A stretch of DNA of 32,362 bases, from positions 1 to 32,362 of the forward strand of contig CAIZMK010000215.1 of the NCBI GenBank assembly GCA_903934035.1, read 5' to 3'. The notes beneath the pieces were generated by a model that had not been told where the DNA came from, did not search any database, and saw nothing but the letters and a program-made list of their open reading frames with translations. The position numbers and the translations under genes were made by a program. Shown piece by piece: positions 24,364-30,928 of the stretch. Within the stretch, counting starts at the first letter, position 1; every line of letters begins with the position of its first letter. Origin of the DNA: an uncultured Methylococcaceae bacterium (lineage in GTDB: Bacteria; Pseudomonadota; Gammaproteobacteria; Methylococcales; Methylomonadaceae).

Positions 24364-24634
24364 TAAGCAACTCTATTGTTTTTGCCAACATATCTAACTC
24401 ATCCGTTTTATAAATTCGCATAAGTGTTTTATCGCCATGAACCCCTTGAGGACCTTGATGGCAGTCATAACACAAACTAATAACTAACCAATGTGAAGCT
24501 CTTTGGCTCATGCCCTGCCCCTCTCGAATGTGATGTGCTGAGCTAGTAAAATTACGACCACAACATGCACAAGGAAAAGATTTAACCCTGCCTATGTGTT
24601 TTCTTTCTGCCGTTGTCATGGGCTTTTTACTCAT
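24356..24634 (-). CDS. Ref-like HNH nuclease
   Basis: 92 residues from ATG at 24634; a TTG six bases earlier lacks a good ribosome site, and the ATG overlaps the upstream stop as TAATG. The core has CACCGR (about 22-27), SAHHIREGQGMSQRASHWLV (about 33-52), and LCYDCHQGPQGVHGD (about 55-69). This is the Cys-Cys-His-His/HNH pattern of the Ref (recombination enhancement function) group of RecA-dependent nucleases. Full-length P1 Ref is longer, so this is the catalytic core alone. Predicted to cut DNA in D-loops or to aid recombination; RecA dependence is not shown by sequence. Confidence 0.75.
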   Translation of the reverse strand: MSKKPMTTAERKHIGRVKSFPCACCGRNFTSSAHHIREGQGMSQRASHWLVISLCYDCHQGPQGVHGDKTLMRIYKTDELDMLAKTIELLNG

Positions 24635-24807
24635 TAACAATCCGTAAAAATTAAATTCACCAGCATCTCTCTAATACTGGAACCCTGACAATGTGAATTA
24701 CCTTTAGGGTCAAATAAATGCCAGTACGCATTTTGATATTGGATGTAATAGCCTTCTGAAAGCCTGTCTTCCAAAATATCTAACACCGGAAATGACTCAC
24801 TATTCAC
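24634..24807 (-). CDS. 57-residue hypothetical protein, GTG start
   Basis: A frame from GTG at 24807 to TAA at 24634, filling the gap between the Tad2-like gene and the Ref-like gene. GGATG lies six bases upstream. The stop overlaps the next ATG as TAATG and the start overlaps the upstream stop by a few bases. The protein has alternating aromatic and polar residues (GYYIQYQNAYWHLFDPKGN) like one small beta unit and ends NLIFTDC. No family recognised. Confidence 0.6.
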   Translation of the reverse strand: MNSESFPVLDILEDRLSEGYYIQYQNAYWHLFDPKGNSHCQGSSIREMLVNLIFTDC

Positions 24808-25279
24808 AAATCATCCAGTCATCGGCTAAGACATCCGTTTGACTAGCAAGCCAAGGGACACGAGCATTTAAGTGATTTTCTGGCGCCGTATCGCTTGCTT
24901 TGGTTGTTGGATATTGCATATAAATATAAGGCAATGTCATTTTGCTATTTTCATCGGGGATTTGTAGTAATAACGAAAGCCCCTTCCCATTCCAGCCAGC
25001 TCTGGCAACTTTTTTGCCTAATTTCAGTGCCTCAATGGCTAAGCCAAACGAAAAACCGTCAACAGCTTTGTAAGCATTTTGAAACACTTCATCGGGAGAC
25101 CAACTTACATATCCGGCGTATTCTTTTGTGTTAGGTTGACCGCCATCTAAGTATTCAACTAACCACCCTTTATCATCGCCGTTTTCATCGGCTGGCAAAG
25201 TCCAGTTTCTAAAATTGTTGTACTCTTGACGAGTCATTGGTTTTGCGTTGATTAATTTTGTGCCTATAAAAGTTCTCAT
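24800..25279 (-). CDS. DUF2829 protein, Tad2-type anti-Thoeris candidate
   Basis: A 159-residue protein in two parts. Residues about 1-70 (IGTKLINAKPMTRQEYNNFR, DKGWLVEYLDGG, YVSWSPDEVF) form a conserved phage domain of unknown role. Residues about 75-159 are DUF2829: FSFGLAIEALKLGKKVARAG, WNGKGLSLLLQIP, YIYMQYPTT and PWLASQTDVLADDWMI. Some DUF2829 proteins (Tad2) sequester cyclic nucleotide signals of the Thoeris defence system. The fold call is firm; the sponge function for this member is inferred. It overlaps the upstream stop (TAATG) and lies in the early operon beside SSB, where anti-defence genes are often found. Confidence 0.8.
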   Translation of the reverse strand: MRTFIGTKLINAKPMTRQEYNNFRNWTLPADENGDDKGWLVEYLDGGQPNTKEYAGYVSWSPDEVFQNAYKAVDGFSFGLAIEALKLGKKVARAGWNGKGLSLLLQIPDENSKMTLPYIYMQYPTTKASDTAPENHLNARVPWLASQTDVLADDWMICE

Positions 25280-25494
25280 TATTTGGTTCCTATAGCTCTT
25301 TTAAATATTTCAGGATCGGTTCTAAGCGGAATACCCATTTTCATGCAGAATTGGTGAATAACATTCAGGTATTCAGTAAACTGTTTAACGCTGGCAGACG
25401 TGGTTGAAATGTTCTCAATCACGGTATTTTTAAGCGTGTTGTATGTTGCCGTGCTAGTCAAGTTGCTTTGACTCCTAAAACGGGATGTCATCAT
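25279..25494 (-). CDS. Hypothetical protein between SSB and Tad2-like gene
   Basis: A frame of 71 codons from ATG 25494, overlapping the end of the SSB gene. A TTG at 25461 (residue 12), with GGAG ten bases ahead, is an alternative start. The protein is Thr/Ser-rich at first, then helical (SVKQFTEYLNVIHQFCMKMG), and ends RAIGTK, with TAATG overlap to the Tad2-like gene. No family recognised. The downstream overlap is the best evidence that it is translated. Confidence 0.55.
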   Translation of the reverse strand: MMTSRFRSQSNLTSTATYNTLKNTVIENISTTSASVKQFTEYLNVIHQFCMKMGIPLRTDPEIFKRAIGTK

Positions 25495-25942
25495 TAAAAT
25501 ACTCAGGATAATTATTATTTACCGGGTAATCTGGCGCTGACGGCTTAGTTTTTTGTTGAGCTTGACCACCATAAGCGGTGGCTTGCTGTGTCGCTTTAGC
25601 GCTGCCATTGTCAGTTCGTTGTCCGCAAAATTGGAACTCAGAGATAACAAACTCAGTAACATAAACTTTAACGCCATCTTTCTCGTAATCACGAGTCCGT
25701 GCTTTGGTGGTAATATGAATCTGACTACCTTTTTTAAAATGCTCAGCGATGACCTCGGCTCTTTTGCCAAACACAACTGCTCTGATCCATTCGGTTTTCT
25801 CTTTGGTCTCGCCTGAAACTTTATCCTTCCATTTCTCGCTACAAGCGACTGAAATGTTTGCAACAGCCGTACCATCGGGTAAGTATTTTATTTCAGGGTC
25901 TTGTCCTAAATGGCCCATAAACGTGCAGTGATTTAGTGACAT
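25475..25942 (-). CDS. ssb: Single-stranded DNA-binding protein
   Basis: A 155-residue SSB. The OB fold covers about 1-107, with MGHLGQDPEIKYLPDGTAVA, NISVACSEKWKDK and TEWIRAVVFGKRAEVIAEHF. GSQIHITTKARTRDYEKDGV and the final F-V-I strand complete the fold. A Gln/Ala/Asn/Pro-rich linker leads to the acidic tail ending DDIPF, which recruits partner proteins. Length and tail are normal for bacterial SSBs. It protects single strands at phage forks. Coded after the initiator and loader genes. Confidence 0.93.
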   Translation of the reverse strand: MSLNHCTFMGHLGQDPEIKYLPDGTAVANISVACSEKWKDKVSGETKEKTEWIRAVVFGKRAEVIAEHFKKGSQIHITTKARTRDYEKDGVKVYVTEFVISEFQFCGQRTDNGSAKATQQATAYGGQAQQKTKPSAPDYPVNNNYPEYFNDDIPF

Positions 25943-25955
25943 TGTTATCCTTGTT

Positions 25956-26726
25956 TTAGTGATAGTTTTCTAACATCAAACTTGCTTTTTCAAGTAGCTG
26001 ATGATTATATTTTGCAAGCTCAATGCGCTTTGCTTCACGATCAAGAATATCTTGACGCTTTTTGTCCTCAAGCATTTTTTGCCCATCTTTCATAGCCTGA
26101 CTAAGCTCACGCCACTTTGACTTTAGGTGCTGCGCATTGTTAGGCATTTCAGTGACTTTACCGGTCAACAGTCCAGCAATAACACCAGCATCTTTAGGAG
26201 CTGGCAGATACTTATCAGCAATCTGTTGTGTAATGCGTCCTGCTAACACGGCTTTTTGCAATACCGGCTCAATCAGGGATTTGTCATAGCCTTTGCATAC
26301 TGTCCAGACAACAGGCTTTTGCATCAAAGATGCCTCATTGCATAAACGCTCATAAGCGTTCTTAAATGCCATACGCGCCGCAATCCTGTCACCCTCGGTG
26401 ATCAAATCAAAAGCCACTGCGTAAGCAGCTGCCATTTCTTCTGTCCAAACGACGCTTTCAAACTCAGATCGTGGCATCATTGCCCACGCCTCGTCAGAGC
26501 CAAGGTGTTTATACTTAACATCCAAGCTAGCAATAATTTCGGATGGCGTTGGAAAGAATTTATTACTTCTCAGGTGGTTAATAAATGCCTTTTCTACAGC
26601 CTCAATTGGGTAAGCCTCTAACAACTGCCAAAAAACTCGCATAGTCGATTTATCGGCTTCTTGTCTGTAAACGGATGAACAAGAAGTCATAATCTCTAAA
26701 AACTTTTTCTTATCGCTCAAAATCAC
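25956..26726 (-). CDS. Putative helicase loader (lambda P position)
   Basis: A 256-residue protein with GTG start at 26726, three bases after the initiator stop, and GAGGG seven bases upstream. Residues about 1-70 (FLEIMTSCSSVYRQEADKST, VFWQLLEAYPIEAVEKAFIN, FFPTPSEIIASL) match the N-terminal domain of G39P-type helicase inhibitors/loaders. That domain binds the replicative helicase. The middle is Ala-rich helical and the last 60 residues are a Lys/Glu coiled coil. The initiator-then-loader order copies lambda O-P. No ATPase motif is visible, so a DnaC-like AAA+ loader is excluded. Confidence 0.65.
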   Translation of the reverse strand: MILSDKKKFLEIMTSCSSVYRQEADKSTMRVFWQLLEAYPIEAVEKAFINHLRSNKFFPTPSEIIASLDVKYKHLGSDEAWAMMPRSEFESVVWTEEMAAAYAVAFDLITEGDRIAARMAFKNAYERLCNEASLMQKPVVWTVCKGYDKSLIEPVLQKAVLAGRITQQIADKYLPAPKDAGVIAGLLTGKVTEMPNNAQHLKSKWRELSQAMKDGQKMLEDKKRQDILDREAKRIELAKYNHQLLEKASLMLENYH

Positions 26727-26729
26727 TTT

Positions 26730-27647
26730 TTAGCCCTCGTTTAGCCATTCCAACCCCGCCGCTATCGTTTTTGCGGTTTTTGGGTTAAAATTTCCATGTT
26801 GTTGAAATGAACCTGAGTTATTCACTTGTCCGGTGGTGCTCAGGTTTTTTTGTTTTATCGCCCAAATTTCTAAAAATGCTTTATCAGGCCCAAAAAATGT
26901 AGCGGCCTGTTTGACATACTGGGTACCTATGCTTGCTTCGTGCTGGCAAAAAACCAAATACCTCTCAACCCCTGAAGTCATTTCTTCTACCGTAAATCCG
27001 TCTCTTAATCTTGCCTTCCACGCGCTAAAGGCTTTTTCCTTGGGGTTATCACCTTGCCGTTTTGGATATGCGGTAAAGGCTTTTTCAAAATCTTCGCTGT
27101 ACTCGTTCTTTTTTGCTTTCTTCGGTTCTGGTTTTTTTTCGCCGGCGGGTGCAGGTGGAGCGTCAGCGACAAGTGTTATTACCTCTTTTTTGTTCTCATT
27201 GTTTTCATTGTTTAATTGTTTAATTGTTGTTTGTGTACCTTGCGCTGGCCGTGCGTTGTACCTTGGTTGTACCTTGGTTGTACCTTCCGTTGTACCATCC
27301 GCTGTACCTTGCATTGTTTGTAAATCCTGATATTGTGAATAATTACAGATAGTTATCACAGTTGTTACGGTGTTCGACCGTTGTACTATCATTCCGTCAC
27401 TTTTTAACAACTCCATGAAACCTCGTACCTTGTTGCGTGACCAGTGCCATCTTTCAGCAAGCGTTAATTGCGAATAAGCCAATTCACCTCGATCACATTC
27501 AACCAATACACCATTAAGTAAAAATTTCTTTTTTTCATGGTTGGCTAACATCAGCATATCTATCCATGCCATCGTTTTATCAGCGTGCTTAAAATCCCAA
27601 ATCCAGTGATTTTGTATATCCCTATGTAAACAAATCCAGCCTGACAT
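26730..27647 (-). CDS. Replication initiator, O-like
   Basis: A 305-residue protein. Residues about 1-110 (SGWICLHRDIQNHWIW...; LTLAERWHWSRNKVRGFMEL; SNTVTTVITICNYSQYQ) form a winged-helix DNA-binding domain found in phage replication proteins. A low-complexity middle (about 111-180: GTADGTTEGTT, QLNNENNENKK, Pro/Lys-rich) is followed by a DnaD/DnaT-like C-terminal part (FEKAFTAYPKRQGDNPKEKA; QYVKQAATFF). The DNA for the middle section holds evenly spaced repeats next to an AT-rich run, as in lambda O, where the origin lies inside the gene. It would bind the origin and recruit the loader coded next. The ATG overlaps the upstream stop (TAATG). Confidence 0.75.
   Translation of the reverse strand: MSGWICLHRDIQNHWIWDFKHADKTMAWIDMLMLANHEKKKFLLNGVLVECDRGELAYSQLTLAERWHWSRNKVRGFMELLKSDGMIVQRSNTVTTVITICNYSQYQDLQTMQGTADGTTEGTTKVQPRYNARPAQGTQTTIKQLNNENNENKKEVITLVADAPPAPAGEKKPEPKKAKKNEYSEDFEKAFTAYPKRQGDNPKEKAFSAWKARLRDGFTVEEMTSGVERYLVFCQHEASIGTQYVKQAATFFGPDKAFLEIWAIKQKNLSTTGQVNNSGSFQQHGNFNPKTAKTIAAGLEWLNEG
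27197..27312 (-). other. Candidate replication origin: iterons plus AT-rich run
   Basis: Five copies of GGTACA (minus strand; flank consensus AAGGTACAAC) sit at 27257, 27268, 27279, 27291 and 27303 (first base of the plus TGTACC). Spacing is 11, 11, 12 and 12 bases, about one helical turn, and a sixth copy lies at 27234. Immediately left is a very A+T-rich stretch (27197-27233) with TTTAATTGTTTAATTG, suited to unwinding. Its place in the middle of the initiator gene matches lambda. Confidence 0.55.
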
Positions 27648-27823
27648 TAGCCTTCTTCGCTTAAAGCGTCCTCAGCCTGTTTTAGCCATTTCCTAAGTAA
27701 CTTAGATTCATATCTTGATAAATGAAACGACTCTTGATCAGATGTCATATCAAAAATAGTAATGTGTTCAAGTTCATTATTAGTGCGCACTGCGTACCGC
27801 ATTCCAACTTCGAAATCTGTCAT
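27647..27823 (-). CDS. 58-residue hypothetical early protein
   Basis: From ATG at 27823 to TAA at 27647, with GGAG seven bases upstream and TAATG overlap with the initiator start. The protein (MTDFEVGMRYAVRTNNELEH...) has an N-terminal strand pair and a C-terminal amphipathic helix ESKLLRKWLKQAEDALSEEG. No family recognised. Coupling to the initiator suggests a role in, or regulation of, replication. Confidence 0.65.
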   Translation of the reverse strand: MTDFEVGMRYAVRTNNELEHITIFDMTSDQESFHLSRYESKLLRKWLKQAEDALSEEG

Positions 27824-27854
27824 GTTGTTACTCCTTCAATAACCCTTGCAAATT

Positions 27855-27912
27855 TAATTTAAGCGGAGACGCGGCAAGGTAACGCGCTTTCGGGGATCAG
27901 CCTATCCGCTCA
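27855..27912 (-). ncRNA. Possible structured RNA or leader (GC-rich intergenic)
   Basis: The 96-base gap between two early genes holds a G+C-rich block unlike its flanks. On the minus strand an outer stem AGCGGA/TCCGCT encloses two possible inner hairpins: GGAT/ATCC around AGGCTG and CGCG/CGCG around nine bases. An A/T-rich tail follows the outer stem. It could be a structured leader, a terminator or a small RNA. Confidence 0.3.
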
Positions 27913-27919
27913 AAACTGG

Positions 27920-28183
27920 TTAAAAATACTCTCGCTTTCTTGCTTCGCTAATTGGCTTATCAAGTACAACGATTGCTTCATATTTACTACACACGCGCTC
28001 AACATTAGGCCAATAGGCCTTGCCGCCAAGTTTCTTATAGTTCTCATCGTAGACCTGCGGTTTAGGGCGTCTACGAGGGAATTTATCCAGCCAAGCCTCC
28101 ATCGTGCTACAGCTACCAATGCCGTTACCATCACCTATAGTGTCGCGGGTAAAACCCAAGCACTCAGCGCAAGTGACTAACAT
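27920..28183 (-). CDS. Cysteine-containing hypothetical early protein
   Basis: An 87-residue protein with CAECLGFTRDTIGDGNGIGS-C (Cys5, Cys8, Cys25) and a further Cys at about 65, spaced as a possible metal site. The C-terminal part has KYEAIVVLDKPISEARKRE. Short phage proteins with a C-x2-C...DxIGDG-GIG-C start are common in early regions; none has a firm role that I can name. The other long frame here (27910-28134) reads as a shadow. The start has only a weak GGATAAG ribosome site. Confidence 0.65.
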   Translation of the reverse strand: MLVTCAECLGFTRDTIGDGNGIGSCSTMEAWLDKFPRRRPKPQVYDENYKKLGGKAYWPNVERVCSKYEAIVVLDKPISEARKREYF

Positions 28184-28191
28184 AGGTAATA

Positions 28192-28392
28192 CTACTTATC
28201 CGACTGAGTCGGATTGTTACCGGCAACCCTTAGGATTAAAGTAGCCTCACGATGTTTTTGAACAGCCCAGTTGCCAAGAATTTCATCGACCAGCTTGGTG
28301 CGACATTCACCACTTGCTGAACACTGACCATCTAAAACATCAACAGTAAAACGTGGCAATTGCACTCTAAGCTCTACAGTTTCTCTAGCCAT
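28192..28392 (-). CDS. Ribbon-helix-helix-like regulator
   Basis: A 66-residue protein. The start ETVELRVQLPRFTVDVLDGQ gives an initial beta strand followed by a helix, and SGECRTKLVDEILGNWAVQK gives the second helix. This is the strand-helix-helix layout of Arc/MetJ-type dimeric repressors. A Lys/Arg-rich end follows. AAGGG seven bases before the ATG. First gene of the early run left of the plus-strand gene; it may regulate its own operon. Confidence 0.65.
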   Translation of the reverse strand: MARETVELRVQLPRFTVDVLDGQCSASGECRTKLVDEILGNWAVQKHREATLILRVAGNNPTQSDK

Positions 28393-28473
28393 TACTTAAC
28401 CCTTAAAATTTAAAAAAACCCTTATGTTAGAATCTGACTTCTCACTTCCATCAACTAACACAGGGTTAAATCT

Positions 28474-28785
28474 ATGAATAACATCATTGCTAAAATAAGC
28501 TTTCTTCATAATGCAAGGCCATATACAAGCGCCGATGAATACGCCAATATTTCTTTTTCATTCCCAGTAGGCGCATTACCCAATACAGGGGATATTGTTC
28601 AAATAGCTGGAATATCACACCCAATGGGCGCTTTTGTTGTTGCTTATCGAGTTTTCGAAGTGCAGATGGATTCGCTATATGCCGTGACATTAACGCTCGG
28701 TGTTGAGGGGTTAGATGACGGGAGTCAGAACAAAGACGAGAGCGGACTGATTCCCTTAGTTGCAAAAGCGTTAATCGGAATATAA
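28474..28785 (+). CDS. Hypothetical protein on the opposite strand of the early region
   Basis: A 103-residue protein starting MNNIIAKISFLHNARPYTSA. It is beta-rich, with GALPNTGDIVQIAG, AFVVAYRVFEVQMDSLYAVT and a C-terminal hydrophobic helix ending VAKALIGI. AGGG lies eight bases before the ATG and a good hairpin plus T-rich end follows the stop. The opposing minus-strand frame (28490-28861, basic, Leu/Arg-rich) looks like a shadow. It interrupts an otherwise minus-strand early operon, so it probably has its own promoter. No family recognised. Confidence 0.6.
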   Translation: MNNIIAKISFLHNARPYTSADEYANISFSFPVGALPNTGDIVQIAGISHPMGAFVVAYRVFEVQMDSLYAVTLTLGVEGLDDGSQNKDESGLIPLVAKALIGI

Positions 28786-28807
28786 GCTGACCAAGCAAGC
28801 AGATAAG

Positions 28808-28850
28808 CCGCGTACGGTCTTTCTTTGATGATTGTGCGCGGTTATTTATT
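28808..28850 (+). terminator. Terminator-like hairpin after plus-strand gene
   Basis: CCGCGTAC (28808-28815) pairs with GTGCGCGG (28834-28841), eight pairs with one T-G, 18-base loop, followed by TTATTTATT. It ends the gene at 28474-28785 on the plus strand and lies just past the end of cro on the other. Confidence 0.45.
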
Positions 28851-28863
28851 GGGTTAGCCATGT

Positions 28864-29070
28864 TTATTTTCCAAAGATGTCAGGGCGGAGGTCGGCAGGA
28901 TTTATGCCAATAACTTTAGCAGCAATAGGAAAGAGATCGATGGGCAGGTCGTTATCTTGATTATTAAGCCAAAACCATACGTTTTGTTGCTTAACTCCAA
29001 GCGCACGGGCGGTTTCTGACTGATTACCGTCAAAATGATCAACTACGAATTTAATTGCTTTAATTTTCAT
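28864..29070 (-). CDS. Cro-like regulator, YdaS family
   Basis: 68 residues from ATG at 29070. Helix-turn-helix NQSETARALGVKQQNVWFWL (about 16-35) and a C-terminal NPADLRPDIFG motif are hallmarks of the YdaS/Cro-like group. It would bind the operators upstream of its own gene and repress the cI promoter. No ribosome site precedes the ATG, and the promoter at 29077-29105 predicts a transcript starting at or within a base or so of it, so a leaderless mRNA is likely. A TTG start five codons earlier would lie inside the -10 box and is rejected. Confidence 0.8.
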   Translation of the reverse strand: MKIKAIKFVVDHFDGNQSETARALGVKQQNVWFWLNNQDNDLPIDLFPIAAKVIGINPADLRPDIFGK

Positions 29071-29076
29071 AGGGAG

Positions 29077-29105
29077 ACTATACAAATGTATTTGTACAAT
29101 GTCAA
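29077..29105 (-). promoter_or_regulatory. Strong leftward early promoter (PR-like)
   Basis: The minus strand has TTGACA (29105-29100), a 17-base spacer and TATAGT (29082-29077). It is nearly consensus for the main sigma factor. One operator lies across the spacer and another over the -35. Confidence 0.8.
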
Positions 29106-29143
29106 CAAATCTATTTGCAATGATAGTTACAAAATTATTTGTA
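29081..29143. promoter_or_regulatory. Three repressor operators
   Basis: Three similar 16-bp palindromes: TACAAATGTATTTGTA (29081-29096), AACAAATCTATTTGCA (29104-29119) and TACAAAATTATTTGTA (29128-29143), spaced 23 and 24 bases. The consensus is TACAAAT-nn-ATTTGTA. They fill the space between the divergent repressor and cro genes, as in lambda OR. Confidence 0.8.
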
Positions 29144-29154
29144 ATAATATGGTT

Positions 29155-29880
29155 ATGAAAACATATGCTGAAAGACTCAAATATCTGATCGAATTACGAG
29201 GCACTAATCAATCTGATCTAGCTCGCGCTATTGGTGTAAGTCCGCAATCAATACAATACTTATGCAAAGATGGTAAAAGGTCTGTACATAGCGCAAAGAT
29301 AGCCAAATTTTTAAAGATTAACGTTGATTGGTTAACTGAGGGCGAAGGGGAGATGGATTTAACTAACCACCTTCCAAAACTGCCAAATGGATCAGTCACA
29401 GAACCTAACTACGTGTTAGGCGGCTTTGACCTTTGGGATGACGACACGCCTTTGCTGGATAATGAGGTGGCGCTGCCTTTTTTTAGGGAGGTAGAGCTAT
29501 CAGCAGGATCAGGCAAACACCAAGTTGAGGAAAATCACGGTAGAAAATTACGCTTTGCCAAATCCACTTTAAAGAAAAGTAATGTTAACTATACCGCAGC
29601 TGCTTGCGTGACTGTCTCAGGTACCTCGATGGAGCCTGTGTTACCAGATGGCAGTGTGGTTGGGATTGATACGTCTAATAAAACCATCATTGACGGCAAG
29701 CCTTACGCGATTAACTATCATGGTGATCTACTGGTTAAACGTGTCTACAAGTTACCAGGGGGTGGATTTAGATTGAACAGCTATAACAGCGCCGAATACC
29801 CTGATATTTATTGCGCAGCTGATGCTTTGACGGATGTACTGATACTCGGAAAGGTCTTTTGGTCGTCGCAGTTGTGGTAA
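29155..29880 (+). CDS. CI-like repressor with S24 autoprotease domain
   Basis: 241 residues from ATG at 29155; ATG at 29149 is an alternative, and neither has a ribosome site, so the mRNA may be leaderless like lambda cI. The N-terminal helix-turn-helix is SDLARAIGVSPQSIQYLCKD (about 20-39). The C-terminal LexA-like domain has the putative cleavage pair Ala117-Gly118 in ELSAGSG, catalytic Ser158 in GTSMEP and Lys195 in LLVKRV. It maintains lysogeny by binding the three operators and self-cleaves when RecA is activated. A longer frame back to 29035 crosses the operators and is rejected. Confidence 0.88.
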   Translation: MKTYAERLKYLIELRGTNQSDLARAIGVSPQSIQYLCKDGKRSVHSAKIAKFLKINVDWLTEGEGEMDLTNHLPKLPNGSVTEPNYVLGGFDLWDDDTPLLDNEVALPFFREVELSAGSGKHQVEENHGRKLRFAKSTLKKSNVNYTAAACVTVSGTSMEPVLPDGSVVGIDTSNKTIIDGKPYAINYHGDLLVKRVYKLPGGGFRLNSYNSAEYPDIYCAADALTDVLILGKVFWSSQLW

Positions 29881-29903
29881 ATAAAACAAATAGATATGAT
29901 AAA

Positions 29904-30752
29904 ATGAACTTATTAAATAACGACCTGAGCACACCCATGACTGATATTGATGTTTTTCATTTTGATGAATCAAAAAAAAGCTTTAATGATTTGTCCTATC
30001 AGAATGGATTTACCTATTGGTTCGCTTCTGACCTCATGAAGATGCTGGGTTATTCTTCATTAGACACCTTTCACAAAGCCATTAATAAAGCCATTGGTAC
30101 CTGCACAACACTAACTATTGATGTTATTGATAACTTTAAACAAGAAAAGCGTGAAGTTAATGGTGTAAGCCTTAACGATTTTAGATTATCAAGATTTGCT
30201 TGTTACTTGGTTGCAATGAATGCGGACACTAGTAAACCCGAAGTAGCAAGAGCGCAGGTATATTTTGCCTCAGTAGCAGAAGCTTTCAAACGATACGTTG
30301 ATGAGGCTGAAGATGTAGAACGAGTCACTATACGCGAAGAACTATCAGCGCATGAAAAGTCACTTAGCGCCACAGCGGCTCAAGCCGGTGTTGATCAGTA
30401 TCATTTTTTCCAGAATGCTGGTTATAGAGGCATGTACAACATGAATATTGCGCAATTAAAAAAGCTAAAAGGCATTCCTGATAAAAGAACACCTTTAGAT
30501 TTTATGGGTAAAACAGAATTGGCTGCCAATTTATTTAGGATTACGCAAACTGATCTAAAAATAAGACAAGAAGCTATCACAGGACAAAAGCCAGCCGAGC
30601 AAGCCGCTGAATCAGTAGGTAAAAAAGTAAGGCAAACCATGCAAGAAATAACGGGTATAAAGCCAGAAAACTTACCCGTTCATGAAGATTTAAAGAAAAT
30701 TAAAAGTGATATAAAAGCTTCTCATAAAGATTTTAAAAAACTAGATAAATAA
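29904..30752 (+). CDS. dinD: DinD-like DNA-damage protein
   Basis: 282 residues from ATG at 29904 (E. coli DinD is about 274). The N-terminus is a BRO-N-like domain: YWFASDLMKMLGYSSLDTFH and RLSRFACYLVAMNADTSKPE. The DinD-specific part has FQNAGYRGMYN, DFMGKTELAANLFRITQTDL, and GKKVRQTMQEITGIKPENLP near the C-terminus. DinD in E. coli is SOS-induced and inhibits RecA filament activities. It follows the repressor gene by 23 bases without an obvious own promoter or LexA box, so it is probably a lysogenic cotranscript. The start could also be ATG 29937; no clear ribosome site decides it. Confidence 0.85.
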   Translation: MNLLNNDLSTPMTDIDVFHFDESKKSFNDLSYQNGFTYWFASDLMKMLGYSSLDTFHKAINKAIGTCTTLTIDVIDNFKQEKREVNGVSLNDFRLSRFACYLVAMNADTSKPEVARAQVYFASVAEAFKRYVDEAEDVERVTIREELSAHEKSLSATAAQAGVDQYHFFQNAGYRGMYNMNIAQLKKLKGIPDKRTPLDFMGKTELAANLFRITQTDLKIRQEAITGQKPAEQAAESVGKKVRQTMQEITGIKPENLPVHEDLKKIKSDIKASHKDFKKLDK

Positions 30753-30928
30753 CCGCAATCAAGGCGGGAATTATTAAGAGGCAATGCTGTCTAAGTTGGC
30801 ACATTGTGGACAAACATCCCTATTAAACTTACTATACACAAGTACTAAGCAACTATTATTTAGGACTTTTATTGTCTATAAAATAAAAACGAGTCACCAA
30901 GTGACCATAAACCCTTCGGAGCACAACT
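30753..30928 (+). promoter_or_regulatory. Gap with candidate promoter and palindrome
   Basis: 176 bases without a convincing gene. TATAAAAT at about 30878-30885 is a plausible -10; no good -35 was found. Just after it is the perfect palindrome GTCAC-CAA-GTGAC (30893-30905), near the expected transcript start, which could be an operator or a leader hairpin for the next gene. GGAG lies eight bases before the ATG at 30929. Confidence 0.45.

Noticed and set aside
27910-28134. 74-codon minus-strand frame
   Set aside because: Shadow of the cysteine-containing gene at 27920-28183 in another frame.
28490-28861. 123-codon minus-strand frame starting just after cro
   Set aside because: It has the right place for a cII-like gene, but it is Arg/Leu-rich and unlike any helix-turn-helix protein. 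It lies opposite the better-formed plus gene and its terminator.
29035-29154. N-terminal extension of the repressor
   Set aside because: The extension is encoded by the operator and promoter DNA; family alignment begins at the ATG at 29155.
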